Of a stretch of 64,000 nt of DNA, positions 1 through 9,622 are shown in pieces. A program made the position numbers and the translations under genes. The DNA is taken from NCBI GenBank assembly GCA_032622095.1, contig CP136066.1:98353319-98417318 (forward strand), in the 5' to 3' direction. The notes beneath the pieces were generated by a model. That model worked only from the letters and a program-made list of their open reading frames with translations. It had not been told where the DNA came from and made no database searches. The DNA is from Siphonodentalium dalli. Its lineage: Eukaryota > Mollusca > Scaphopoda > Gadilida > Siphonodentaliidae. Position 1 is the first letter of the stretch. Every line of letters starts with the position of its first letter.

Positions 1-19
1 TTGATATTGTTGTCGATAG

Positions 20-149
20 TTAGTTTTTATCCAGCAATTCCCTGTCCCGTGCAGTGGTGACATATCCGTAGAAAATGGCATTGGAAGCGTCGATCACCAT
101 CCGCCGATTTCCGAAGGAGATTTGAATATTTTGTATAGCGGACATACTT
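20..149 (-). CDS. Candidate 3'-terminal exon, unknown gene
   Basis: On the minus strand an acceptor-like TTGTGTGTTAG (AG at 151-150) precedes an open frame of 42 residues that ends at a TAA at 22-20. The peptide has a mixed, protein-like composition (it includes ISFGNRRMVIDASNAIFYGY) and an acidic/basic C-terminus ending LLDKN. The open frame continues upstream to 454, but that part looks like translated AT-rich intron. If real, this is the last exon of a gene whose other exons lie to the right on the minus strand; I found no convincing partner exon. I recognise no family. A chance open frame behind a chance AG is the main alternative. Confidence 0.25.
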
Positions 150-479
150 CTAACACACAAGTTGGCCATCGAAACAAAAGTTGCACTTGTGTCAAGAGAT
201 ACATTCAGAAGAGTAGGAGAATACGACGGGTTGGAATATGTTACCAGCATAAGTATGAGCTTAATTAAAAAATACCATGGGGATAGCTGTTCGAATGATT
301 TGCCAACGGAAGTCAAATTCTCGGCCAATTTTGTAAAAATAAATAAGAATACACAAAGATTTGCATGGGAATAAATCATCACGTGTAACTCAAATGACCG
401 TGCATGACCAACCAATGTAATAACACAGTAATGTGGATTAACACTAACGAACAATGTGCCTGGTATCAGGCTGAATGGT

Positions 480-690
480 AGATGGTGGGCAGTGGTATAT
501 TGTCAATTAACAATAGTCGGATACGACCCCAGGATTCTAGCCACAAAAAAACACTTCTTAAACAAATTGGCATCACTAACAACGACATGTGTGATTTATG
601 TAAGGAACATCCACAATTCGTCAGGGAATGTGTAATATTCAAACGGTTTTGGAACTCATTGGATAAAATCGGTGTATGACACATCAAATA
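480..690 (+). pseudogene. LINE (non-LTR retrotransposon) ORF2 C-terminal relic
   Basis: The frame ending at the stop at 677-679 encodes a peptide with the order LLKQIGI, then CDLCKEHP, then REC, then FKRFWNSL. This spacing (C-x2-C, a downstream C, then FW-x-x-L) is the usual zinc-knuckle-like tail after the reverse transcriptase of many LINE ORF2 proteins. The His expected between the cysteine pair and the last Cys is shifted or lost, and no reverse transcriptase or endonuclease domain lies upstream. It is best read as a 5'-truncated, decayed LINE copy. The flanks (150-479 and 690-960) show nothing else I can name. Confidence 0.5.
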
Positions 691-978
691 TAGCAAGTAC
701 ATTATCTGTGAAATCAGCTTCATTCGAGTTTAATGATACTACACAAACGGATAGCTTTCTAAAATTCCAACTAATATCTGCGAGAAATTAAATACATAAA
801 GCTAAACTCTCCAGAATACACCAAACCTTATTTAGCTAAGGAATTATTTGACGGCATATAAAGGTATATATAGCTAATTGTTTCTCCAAATAATGGCGGT
901 ATAATGCATTCTTTCGGCAATAGACATGTTGGGTAGACTTAATAAAGTAAATTCGAAAAGTGTCAGCCCACGTCGCCC
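691..978. other. Intergenic stretch with no recognised feature
   Basis: AT-rich sequence between the LINE relic and the tandem array. It may include more decayed LINE 3' sequence, since LINE tails commonly continue past the FW motif, but no frame supports this. Confidence 0.3.
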
Positions 979-1547
979 GTGTCGCACATATAAGATTCCG
1001 AGCGTCCCCAAACTCGCGTGTTCTTCACAACATGAATATGAATATTGGATATATAGGTCCCAACATAAAAATAATATATATTGTGTGAAGATCCATATAT
1101 GCTATCCCCGGTGATGCTGATCACTCAGCTTGTATAATAGGCAGGGCCGTGTCGCACATATAAGATTCCGAGCGTCCAACTCGCGTGTTCTTCACAACAT
1201 GAATATTAATATTGTCCCCGGCGATGCTGATCACTCAGCTTGTATAATAGGCAGGGCCGTGTCGCACATCTAAGATTCCGAGCGCCCAAACTCGCGTGTC
1301 TTCACAACATGAATATTAATATTGTCCCCGGCAATGCTGATCACTCAGCTTGTATAATAGGCAGGGCCCGTGTCGCACATCTAAGATTCCGAGCGTCCAA
1401 ACTCGCGTGTTCTTCACAACATGAATATGAATATTGGATATAGGTCCCAACATAAAAATAATATATATTGTGTGAAGATCCATATATGCTATCCCCGGCG
1501 ATGCTGATCACTCAGCTTGTATAATAGGCAGGGCTGTCTCGCACATC
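979..1547 (+). repeat. Tandem repeat, long and short units (about 168 and 110 bp)
   Basis: The start motif GTGTCGCACAT recurs at about 979, 1149, 1259 and 1370, with a partial unit (GTCTCGCACATC) near 1535. Spacings are 170, 110, 111 and 165 bp. All units share the stretch from TAAGATTCCGAGCG to CTTCACAACATGAATAT and the end TGCTGATCACTCAGCTTGT. Long units carry an extra block of about 58 bp (TAGGTCCCAACATAAAAATA and onward) that short units lack. The long-short-short-long order suggests internal deletion followed by unit duplication. Open frames here are by-products of the repeat. Confidence 0.9.
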
Positions 1548-1610
1548 TCTTGTGTGGTAATTGTAATTCGTGGAAATAATAATCCGAGGTGGCCATTTTC
1601 AGTTATCTAT

Positions 1611-1957
1611 TATAGTCGGATTCCTTATGTCATTTTGCATTTTTGGTTTGTTAAAAAGCGATCTGAAAACGGATTATGTAGGCCTAGTAGGTGTGTTTTC
1701 AGGATTGACTTGTTTCCATTCTTGAATTTTGGCGGGGTCGGCCTATATCGGGGTCAACATAATTTAGAGAGCGTTTCGTATTTACAGAAATCGATAGATG
1801 GTGCCAGCTGGCGTGTGGTCATTGGTTGCGATTTGAAACTTCTCCAAACTACTAGATTTGACCGTTACATATATTTAAAAAACATTTGATGTGATCGGTT
1901 CATTCTTGTTGGCTACAGTTGTGATCAAAATTTAACACTGAGCCCTATGGAGATTCT
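1611..1957 (+). repeat. Dispersed repeat, copy 1 (inverted copy at 36,804-37,147)
   Basis: The segment begins TATAGTCGGATTCCTTATG and ends near CCCTATGGAGATTCTAGT. It matches the reverse complement of 36,804-37,147 over essentially its whole length with scattered differences and small indels. A further partial direct copy of its last 80 bp lies at about 2,060-2,130 (GATGTGATCAGATGATTCTTGC through AACCCTATGAAG). The terminal motif CATAAGGAATCCGACTAT also ends the related fragment at 6,320-6,460, so these belong to one diverged family. No terminal inverted repeat or coding capacity was found. Confidence 0.8.
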
Positions 1958-2199
1958 AGTACTTTGGATAAATGGCGCCATTTTGCGTATTATGATATGC
2001 GCGTACTGATATTCCTAAAAAAAATACTAAATATGAAACACAGACGTAGTTTTAAAAAGAATGGATGTGATCAGATGATTCTTGCTAGGTACAGTTGCGA
2101 TCAAAATTTAATACTTAACCCTATGAAGAATTTCGTGTTATGCTCAAACGTTGATTGTAATATATCTTATTGGAAATCGTGCGCAACTATATATGTAGA

Positions 2200-3570
2200 C
2201 TAACACTCGTGTTTGACCCACTGTAGCTATCCGTGATTTAATAGATGCAATATATGATATAGTTATGCTTCAAGATACAGAAATTGGCAAAAATAAGTGT
2301 CGAATGGTTTTGTAATTTCGATAATATGCAGCATGTTGAATCAAACGAAAATAATCACAACAAGTCTGTTCACGATGTGATTACATATTATATTATCATC
2401 GGAGTCTATCCCACATGCACTGAGAGAATCTGTGTTTTCGCAGGATTTGTGCTACTGATAAATGGACATTTTTGTGCAGCTGAGATCTTTACTATATCGG
2501 TATCATGGGTATAGGCTTTGCTTTCACACTACCCACGCCAGTTACATTTGGCCAACTTCAGTACAGCGACTGAAACCCAACATTCACCATCAATATTCTG
2601 ACCACACGCTTCGTGTAAGGCTGTGAAAATCAAGTAAATTCAAATTTCCACTAAAGTAGAGCTTAATGAGTAAAATAGATAAACCATATTTGCATTTTCC
2701 TGCAAATTCCGAGTAGGTGCTTAGTAACCGTTACTAATGAGCTATCGGGACCGGTGGCAAAGTCTCCCGATCTTATAATGATCAGTGGCATATGCAGAGC
2801 ATGGCTGCATAGTTTTAGACATACGTGTGCGGCGTGCCCAACTTTGAACAAAACCAGCACAATGTAATTAGACACTGACTACATTAAGGCAATACGAATG
2901 AATGATTAGTACACCATTGTGGCATTTGATTATCAACCGTTGCTAACCGTAAATAAGACATATGGTTCACTTTGACGGCCAGGTATATCTAAAATTTCAC
3001 ATTTGGGTATTAACTGCATCGGAAACGCAAACGTTGAATTACGACCCTATCAGCTACAATTGCAATTTCCAGTGAATTCCCGGTAATTTCCTAGACTAAG
3101 TTTCTCGATCTTATAATGATCAATGGTCCAATGGGAACTAACATGTACAGTTTCATATCTGTGTCACCATTTGAACATAACCAATACCATCCGACTATAG
3201 ACACTATCTAATTGATGGGAAAATACCACGGCCCAGAGCGTTGATCGGTTCAAAGCCATGCAAGTATAGTATTGGGGTGAGAACGATCCATTGAGCCTAA
3301 GTCGATGGTTTGTTCACAACAGATGGAGTCATGATACATTATAAAGGATGATGGAAGGGTCCCCTCAACTATGTTCTTCGACACAGCATTGTCAACGCAC
3401 TGTGTCACTTGCATCTTACTGTGTTGTACTATATATAAGACCATGCACATAATGCACATATATATCTTCTTATAAATAAATTATCTCTTAGAAAGTGTCT
3501 TGCCTATTTATACTGACAATTTATTTTTATTCCTGTGGCAAAGGATTTGATGGAGTGATTTGTTATGTTG
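2200..3570. other. Non-coding stretch with a diverged direct duplication
   Basis: Segments at about 2,755-2,885 and 3,098-3,212 resemble each other (both hold CTCGATCTTATAATGATCA or CCCGATCTTATAATGATCA, then a GG-TG-rich tract, a TTTGAACA block and TAGACACT). They are offset by roughly 342 bp and clearly diverged. I see no coding exon, RNA gene or element ends in the rest of this interval. Confidence 0.45.
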
Positions 3571-3571
3571 A

Positions 3572-3901
3572 CTAAGGTGTTAATTTAGTATGTGAAACAT
3601 GTATCACGGGGGTGTATATCGAGTGGACGGAGAAAGCGTTTTCTTTATCATCAGATGAACATAATTTAAACTCCCAATTTTGAAAAACCCGACCAGGAAT
3701 TATAGAACAACCATCTATATATGCCCAGCAATATTTAGCAATACATATGGACATGATAACATTGTTAACGTTTTTAAACAATACCACCCTATAGCCACAT
3801 GTATGGCTAAACATATCATTGGCATAGATGAGTTGTTGTAGTTGTTTACATTGATGCTGGTCGGGTTTCTCCATGTTTAATACTAAAACAGAATGATCCA
3901 T
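3572..3901 (-). other. Unsupported open frame, unknown
   Basis: An uninterrupted 109-residue minus-strand frame includes several cysteines and the stretch CGYRVVLFKNVNNVIM. It resembles an extracellular peptide only loosely. I see no signal peptide, no clear splice sites framing it and no recognisable domain. It is listed because it is one of the longer non-repeat frames here; chance is the likelier explanation. Confidence 0.15.
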
Positions 3902-3947
3902 AAGCTACGGTGGATGGTTTAGGACATGGAAAATTGTTTTTTTTCTA

Positions 3948-4985
3948 TTTCGTGGCCACGAAATACTAATTTGTGGCGAATTATACCTGATTGACCTTTG
4001 CATATATCCAGATACCTTTATGGTATGGTTACACTTGATTATGTTTTAGAAACAATGCGTACGATAGCAGAGAAGCTACTATAACCCCAGTATGGCGTGT
4101 ACCCGGGCTATATGGGGATATGAACGTCCGATATAAACTATAGCCCAGAGAGAACGGGGAAACACGGGTCAGGTGGCTCCAAGACTGAATATTCATTAGT
4201 TTTTACCACAAGGGATCGAATGGGAATGACATTTCACTCGGCATATTGGCCGATTTAAGTCAAATAAGGGGTTTTGTAGGGTGGGCCCAAAAACAGACTT
4301 ATAAATATGCACACCTTTCAACCATACCCGATCCAAAATGGTCGCCGCTCGGAAGGGGTCAAATAGGGTACACATTATTTCTCGGTCACTTGACCGATAT
4401 AGATCAAATAAAGGGTGTTGTACGGTGGCTCGCAAATCAAGCTAAATGTTCACACCTTCAACCCATTCGAGCGAAAATGATAACTGATCAGAGGGGTCCA
4501 TATATGGTACCATGCAATTGCCCCCCCCCCCCCCATTTTAGGTCGAATACAGTGTGTTGTAGGGTGACCCCTGGTGAGACAAACTAAATATTCACCCGCT
4601 TTCACCATCCCCGATCCAAAACGGCCACCCCAGATGGGTTCAAATATGGCACCTATACAATGTATCGGCCCCTTAACCGTTTGATGTGGTATAATTGGTG
4701 CTGTATGGTGGCCCCAAGATATACTGATGTCGTGGGTGCCCTATGTGGCCCACCCCCAGGACGGCGGCAACTTTGGATCGGGTTGGTGAAAGGGGTGATT
4801 ACTTAATTTGTTTTACGGGCCATCCTACAACACCCTTTACCTCAAATCGCCGTGGCTCATGCCAATATGGTGGACAACTACAACCAGATCATCTCTATCC
4901 GCTTCCATTACAACAATGGGACTGACGATCGTATATCACAATTAGTTATTTCGTGGCCACGAATTAGTTATTTCGTGGCCACGAA
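3948..4985. mobile_element. TE-like element bounded by TTCGTGGCCACGAA palindromes
   Basis: The palindrome TTTCGTGGCCACGAAA occurs at 3,948-3,963, and TTCGTGGCCACGAA recurs at 4,950-4,963 and 4,972-4,985 within a 22-bp direct repeat (ATTAGTTATTTCGTGGCCAC). Between them lie the diverged tandem repeats at 4,196-4,740. A copy-specific palindrome at both ends of about 1 kb suggests a non-autonomous element. Its true termini and target duplication are not resolved, and there is no coding potential. Confidence 0.45.
4196..4740. repeat. Diverged tandem repeat, unit about 135 bp
   Basis: Four degenerate units share, in order: a CGG-CANNTTGACCGAT-like block, GTCAAATA(A)GGG, TGT(A)GGGTGG-CC, AAATATTCACACCTTTCAACC and CGATCCAAAATGG. 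Units begin near 4,225, 4,375, 4,520 and 4,665. A C15-type homopolymer interrupts the third unit at about 4,520-4,534. The open frames on both strands reflect the repeated sequence. Confidence 0.65.
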
Positions 4986-5565
4986 TTAATAAAAATAAAT
5001 ATTCCCATGACCTAAAAGTTTTGACTGACACTTACAGAAATATGACTCGCAGAATTGTTAGCACACAACTCCGTCTTATGCGGTACTTCGTCCTGGCAAT
5101 AAACATTAATTTTGTCAACAAAAAAAACAAAAAAAACATCAATCAATTTTACAACGACATCCTGAAACTTTAGTCATGATAAACATTACATTTGTAGAAT
5201 AGTGGACATTATCACTGAAGCACGTGATTGTGATGTATATGATTGATGTGAGCCACATTTTTTATCAACTATTGTATCTGGTGTCCTGACTATATTGCAA
5301 GTGAATTTGTAGTTACGATAGATTACATGTAAGAGCCATGCATATATGATAGCCAGTAAGTTCCACCACTGAACATTTGAGTAAATTGTCAAACGCTCTA
5401 TTGGGTCCAACGTTAGTTTTCCAACTGTAGTACACTTCCCGCGGAGACTTATCTGACGACACCATTCTCAACAATACATTTCAGAGTCATACTTGACATA
5501 TGTGCATAATTTCAACTCGCACCATTCATGAAAAAGCTAATCGTGTTAGGTAATATCTGTTTAAT
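4986..5565. other. Intergenic stretch with no recognised feature
   Basis: AT-rich sequence with A-rich runs (for example 5,115-5,137). Neither strand shows a coding exon, repeat boundary or RNA gene that I can support. Confidence 0.4.
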
Positions 5566-6460
5566 CAGGAAACGCTCTTTAAATTTGTAAAACCGTCCAA
5601 ACAATTTGTTTCCACTAAAATGTCAGACTGGAAACAAGTAGACTCTGAAAGTAGACCGCCATATTTGACAATTTTGTTAATTTCAACTCGCACATCCACC
5701 AGAAGGTTAGTTATGAGGATTAATATTTGTTTAATAATCAAAAGCTCTTTAAATTCTTAAAACAGTCCAAAAATTATTATTTTTCCAATAAAATTTCAAC
5801 TGGAAAAAGGTAAACTCTGAAAGTAGACACGCTATTGATAAATAAACCGTTCGCATGTCGTTTTAGACAATCCTAAATTGCGCGACCGTTGTTTTCGACC
5901 AAAGGAATCTTATTTGTAAAATCAGCGAGGGTGGGGGTAGGGTTAGCTTCTCTGCGATATCTTTACCAAAAATCGATGTATCGAAGTTTTGTTTATGGCA
6001 TATGATCAATATATCCTTGTAGATTGTTCATGTTCGTCTATATGTGATGTAGCTGATTTTAAGAATATACAATACCTTAATATTTGGGAAAGAACATTTA
6101 AAATGCAGTCATAAATACAATTCATCTGATGATTTTATGATAAAATTCCACATTAAGATATGTAATTAAGTAACTTGTGGCAAGATCTATCCATGTTTTC
6201 CGATTTCTAAGAACAAAGAAAGCCACTTACCGAACTTGCTATGCGTAATAGCATGTTTTTTATTACCAGGTGGACGGGAAAAAATAGAGGGGTACACAAA
6301 CAAAAGCCTCACATAAACCTATTTCCACTAAAATATCAAGCTGGAAACAGGTAGATTCTGAAAATAGACACACTGGTGGTATAGAAACTGTTTTTATATC
6401 GCTTTTAACATTCCGAAAACGCGCGACCATTTTTTTCGACATAAGGAATCCGACTATTAT
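5566..6460. repeat. Three related dispersed-repeat fragments
   Basis: The block GCTCTTTAAAT, then AAAAC-GTCCAAA, then TTTCCACTAAAATGTCA, then TGGAAACAAGTAGACTCTG recurs at about 5,570-5,655 and 5,745-5,830. A third fragment at 6,320-6,455 starts at TTTCCACTAAAATATCA. The second and third continue with a GCGCGACC-TTTTCGAC-AAGGAATC segment. That end matches the TCGGATTCCTTATG terminus of the 1,611 and 37,147 copies, so all belong to one superfamily of nested or tandem fragments. Confidence 0.65.
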
Positions 6461-6477
6461 ATATTTTGGAAGATCTG

Positions 6478-6516
6478 TCTGTGTGTGTGTGTATCTGTGT
6501 GTCTGTGTGTTCGCGA
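6478..6516 (+). repeat. GT-rich microsatellite
   Basis: An imperfect (TG)n tract (CTGTCTGTGTGTGTGTGTAT and TGTGTGTCTGTGTGTTCG) leads straight into the dispersed repeat at 6,517. Confidence 0.9.
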
Positions 6517-7395
6517 TGAACTCGAAAACGGCCGACCCGATTTCGATGAAACTTCGTATGTGAGGATACTATCGGTCGGGAAGTGGCATAGGCGTATTAA
6601 TTTTCAGATCCGAGGTCAACTTTTCACGTGCCGAGGTCAAATCTGTTTTTACGCTGTGTTACGGGACTTTCATTTGAGTTCGGTGCTTACAAATCGATTC
6701 GAAACAGCGCGAATATTAAAATGCCAGTCATAATAACGACACTGTGATAATCTTTCGTGTTTCCTCTTTCCAACGATATATAATGCGTATGTATCCGTTT
6801 TAGCTGTCTGCCTCAATTATCAAGAAGAAGTGGTACTATCTTCCATCGGGATAAAAACAATGCGTAACTTCTATGACGTCGTTAGAGGTCATAACGCTAG
6901 ATCACGTTAACGCTTAACCGGCTGATGCATTTGACTGTTTCAGACGTATTGGCGATATCTCGGGCACCGATGGTAATTTATCTTTACTTGATAATTAATG
7001 AACGTGTGTATATGAGGCGCATTTATATACTTGAGTGGAAATCAAATCGGGTTAAACTGGCGGATTTTTACGGACGAAATTTGATGCATAGGGTATCTCG
7101 GTATCCGCTGGGCCGATTTCCCGGTATCCGCTGGGCCGATTTCCACCATTTTTGGGGTGTTGGTGTTTGACCCCACCTGACCTTGACCTTCAAAATGGTC
7201 AATTCAAGGTCAAAGCCCGGACGAAGTCGGGTCACCTTCTAGTGTTTATATAATTACTTGCCAACAACCGTCTACGAGCAACGTTAATTATGATTGGTTA
7301 TGATAAACGCGATCATCCAATCGCTACATAGGCGGCTCGGAAGACGAGATCAAGAGGTCATAGCGCCTGTCAAAGGTCAAGATATTTATGGGAAC
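6517..7395 (+). repeat. Dispersed repeat-like region rich in AGGTCA half-sites
   Basis: The stretch starting GCGATGAACTCGAAAACGGC and continuing CGATTTCGATGAAACTTCG has the wording of a common interspersed invertebrate repeat placed after a (TG)n tract; that assignment is from recall. Nuclear-receptor half-sites occur at 6,613, 6,633, 6,896, 7,206, 7,355 and 7,374 (AGGTCA) and at 7,178 and 7,184 (TGACCT in direct contact). A 24-bp direct duplication (CGGTATCCGCTGGGCCGATT core) lies at about 7,098-7,146. The frame at 6,485-6,733 is translated repeat, not a gene. Confidence 0.5.
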
Positions 7396-7520
7396 ACATG
7401 TGTTCGTTCAATAGTATTGCAGATTCAAAGCTCCCCCAGCATCGAATGTGTGTGTATGTTTCATGCAGAGCCAACTGGCTTGGTCGCTTAGTGACCTACG
7501 CCCACTGACCTTATACATCA

Positions 7521-7552
7521 TGCTAGGATAGGATAGGATATCATAGGATAAT
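7521..7552. repeat. AGGAT short tandem repeat
   Basis: Imperfect copies of AGGAT (GGATAGGATAGGATATCATA) form a short microsatellite. Confidence 0.7.
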
Positions 7553-8376
7553 ATTTTATTTCACATTGTACGTTAATGCATTATAATATAAGTGAATTAT
7601 TATACGTATCGTGTGGAGTGCCGTCTACCCGACACACATGATTGATAGAATACAATCAATAATGGCTACATAAATAATTTAAAAATTTCACTATAATTTT
7701 CAGATTTGATTGATATTTAAATTGTATTTAGATATAAATATGGATTCCAGCGAATAAACAAATATGTTTCAGATGGGTGGATATAAATGGATATGAATGG
7801 ATATGCAACGGTTAATTTTCTCAATGACAAATTATGGAGTATTTTTTGGCTGCATTTACTGAGGGGTATTAATAAGAATTTGCTCACACACTACATAAAG
7901 TATGTTCAACAGTCGTTTAAAATAATATCGGTTCTTTAAAACTTGTCAATGTGTGAACAAACCCCAGCGCGCTAACTTATGAATAATGCAATTAAATGTA
8001 TTATTCGTGTATAAATGTCACAGTTGAATGCCCTTATTATTTACAACCAGGCATTGGACGAGATATGTTTTTAAATCAATGTGCACTTAATTTTAAATCA
8101 GTTATGCGCGCATGCTCACTCGGAATAGCCCATGTATCTCTACAAATCGATTGGCTCCAATGAGTGAGGTGCTAGGGCCGATATGACTCCCGACGACTGT
8201 TTGGAGCGGACGTACCATCTTAAACATATATCAGTTCCATGTTGTCACCCGTCAAAAGTAACTGTTGACTGTCTTGTATCCCTCGATAATTTTGATTGTA
8301 TGTTTGTGTGGAGAAATTCTGCTCTGTGAGCGAAATATCAATACTTGTGTCAGTTTCACATAAACGTCAGTGGAGG
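7553..8376. other. Upstream flank of the PAN-like exon
   Basis: AT-rich sequence with no coding exon. It is presumably the 5' flank and 5' UTR of the gene starting at 8,377. No TATA/initiator pair is convincing enough to fix a start site. Confidence 0.35.
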
Positions 8377-8671
8377 ATGACCCGAAACGATGTGGTTCGC
8401 GTATGCGCATTGGCGCTTGTGACATTAATTCTTAAAAATCAGATATGTTTTGGACTTTCTGGAAAATGTGACTTTGTGGCATATTCTGGAGTGGTCACGC
8501 CTGTGGTTACACGAAACCTCACTACCAACCATTGTGTGAGCAGAGTAAAGTGTGCGACAATGTGTTGTGAGACTTCTTGGTGCCAGCTCATACGTTATGA
8601 TAAATATCTGGCTGCTTGCTTTATGTCGCAGGGGAATCGTGGAGGTCATACGGGAGTTATGATAAAAAGAG
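8377..8671 (+). CDS. First coding exon of a secreted/surface PAN-like protein
   Basis: The ATG at 8,377 starts a hydrophobic signal peptide (VCALALVTLIL core, residues about 8-18), followed by a Cys-rich segment: CDF, HCVSRVKCATMCCETSWC, then ACF. The order C...C...C-x3-CC-x4-WC-x-x-I-x-Y...C fits the PAN/apple fold used for carbohydrate or protein binding outside the cell. The exon ends at a donor AGAG|GTGAGG (GT at 8,672-8,673), leaving phase 1, which is common after signal-peptide/PAN exons. An in-frame GTG/TTG extension upstream is not a sensible start. No downstream exon was identified: the next 950 bp holds a decayed copy of this exon's 3' half, and then the minisatellite begins. The exon may therefore be the live 5' end of a gene with a very long intron, or an orphan. 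Confidence 0.55.
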
Positions 8672-8889
8672 GTGAGGCATTTATATGGTTCACATTATTC
8701 TATGGGACTCGTGAGTATGAAACTCACCGGTTCTTATAGTTTCTTAGAAACTTCTTCACGAATATATATTTAGTTTTAGTCAAGTTAGGCTATATACCCA
8801 ATTACGAGTTGGTAAATTGGATAAATATGAATGTGTATCAACATAAAAGTGTATAAAATAGGCTATTTCAATCTATAACTATTTGTTTA

Positions 8890-9003
8890 TGTAGTGAACC
8901 TTTGTGGTGTCAGTTCATTACTTATGATAAATCTTCTGTGGCTTGCTTTGTGTCGGTCGGTAGGAAGCATAGAGTGCATACGGGGTTGATGTTAACAAGA
9001 GTC
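8890..9003 (+). pseudogene. Truncated duplicate of the PAN-like exon 3' half
   Basis: In one frame this stretch reads WCQFITYDKSSVACF and then HTGLMLTR. It parallels WCQLIRYDKYLAACF and HTGVMIKR of the exon ending at 8,671. The duplicate starts in the middle of the domain, lacks the signal peptide and the first cysteines, and has lost the GTGAGG donor (AAGAGTCAAC instead of AAGAGGTGAG). An AG (TTTATGTAG) lies next to its left end, but splicing there from the phase-1 exon would put the copy out of frame. It is best called a partial exon duplication. Confidence 0.6.
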
Positions 9004-9350
9004 AACAATGTAAAACAAACTGAACGGTACAACTAAATATCATGTAAAATCTAGCCAATTCAAAGAACTTAACAAAACTGAACATAATCGAGGCAAACCA
9101 GATATTCCAAGATTTAAAATAAGATTTAAAATAAGTAACTACATGTATAATCACACTGAAGATGTACAAGCAGTCGTTAACAATGTAAAACAAACGTTAA
9201 TGTAAAACTAAAACTCCCGTAAAATCTAGCCAATTGAAAGAACATGACAAACCTGAACATAATTCAGGCAAACCAGACATTCCAAAATTTAAAATAAGTA
9301 ACTACACGTATAATCACATTGAAGATGTACAAGCACGCGTTAACAGACAT
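9004..9350. repeat. Two-copy tandem duplication, about 175 bp
   Basis: Both copies contain AACAATGTAAAACAAAC, AAAATCTAGCCAATT, AACATAAT, GGCAAACCAGA and TCACATTGAAGATGTACAAG. The copies begin near 9,004 and 9,178. The first copy carries an extra internal duplication of AAGATTTAAAAT. It immediately follows the truncated PAN duplicate, so both may come from one local rearrangement. Confidence 0.8.
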
Positions 9351-9622
9351 ACTCCTTGTTCGACGATAATCAATATTGATAAAATATCAAACTAGTCTGT
9401 TACTTGCTATAGATAGTTTTAAATCAGAACATGTATATATTTGTGAATAATTATGTTCAATATCAACCTAATTGTAGACCAGATGTACGCTCTGTGCAAT
9501 ATAGGTTTCCACTGAGGCCCGCGTCATCCAACATAATAACGAAAACAGTCCACTTTGTTTCTATGAATATAAAAGAGTAGAATATGTATGTCGTGTGCTC
9601 GTAGTGCACGCGGTGGTCGCAT

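Noticed and set aside
6485..6733. 82-residue frame containing RDELENGRPDFDETSYVR as a gene
   Set aside because: It begins in the GT microsatellite and translates a dispersed non-coding repeat.
8296..8376. In-frame N-terminal extension of the PAN-like exon
   Set aside because: It starts at a TTG and would bury the signal peptide. The ATG at 8,377 places the hydrophobic core correctly.
8895..8990. Duplicate PAN sequence as a true exon 2 of the 8,377 gene
   Set aside because: Splicing from the phase-1 donor to the TTTATGTAG acceptor reads the copy in a non-homologous frame and soon meets a stop.
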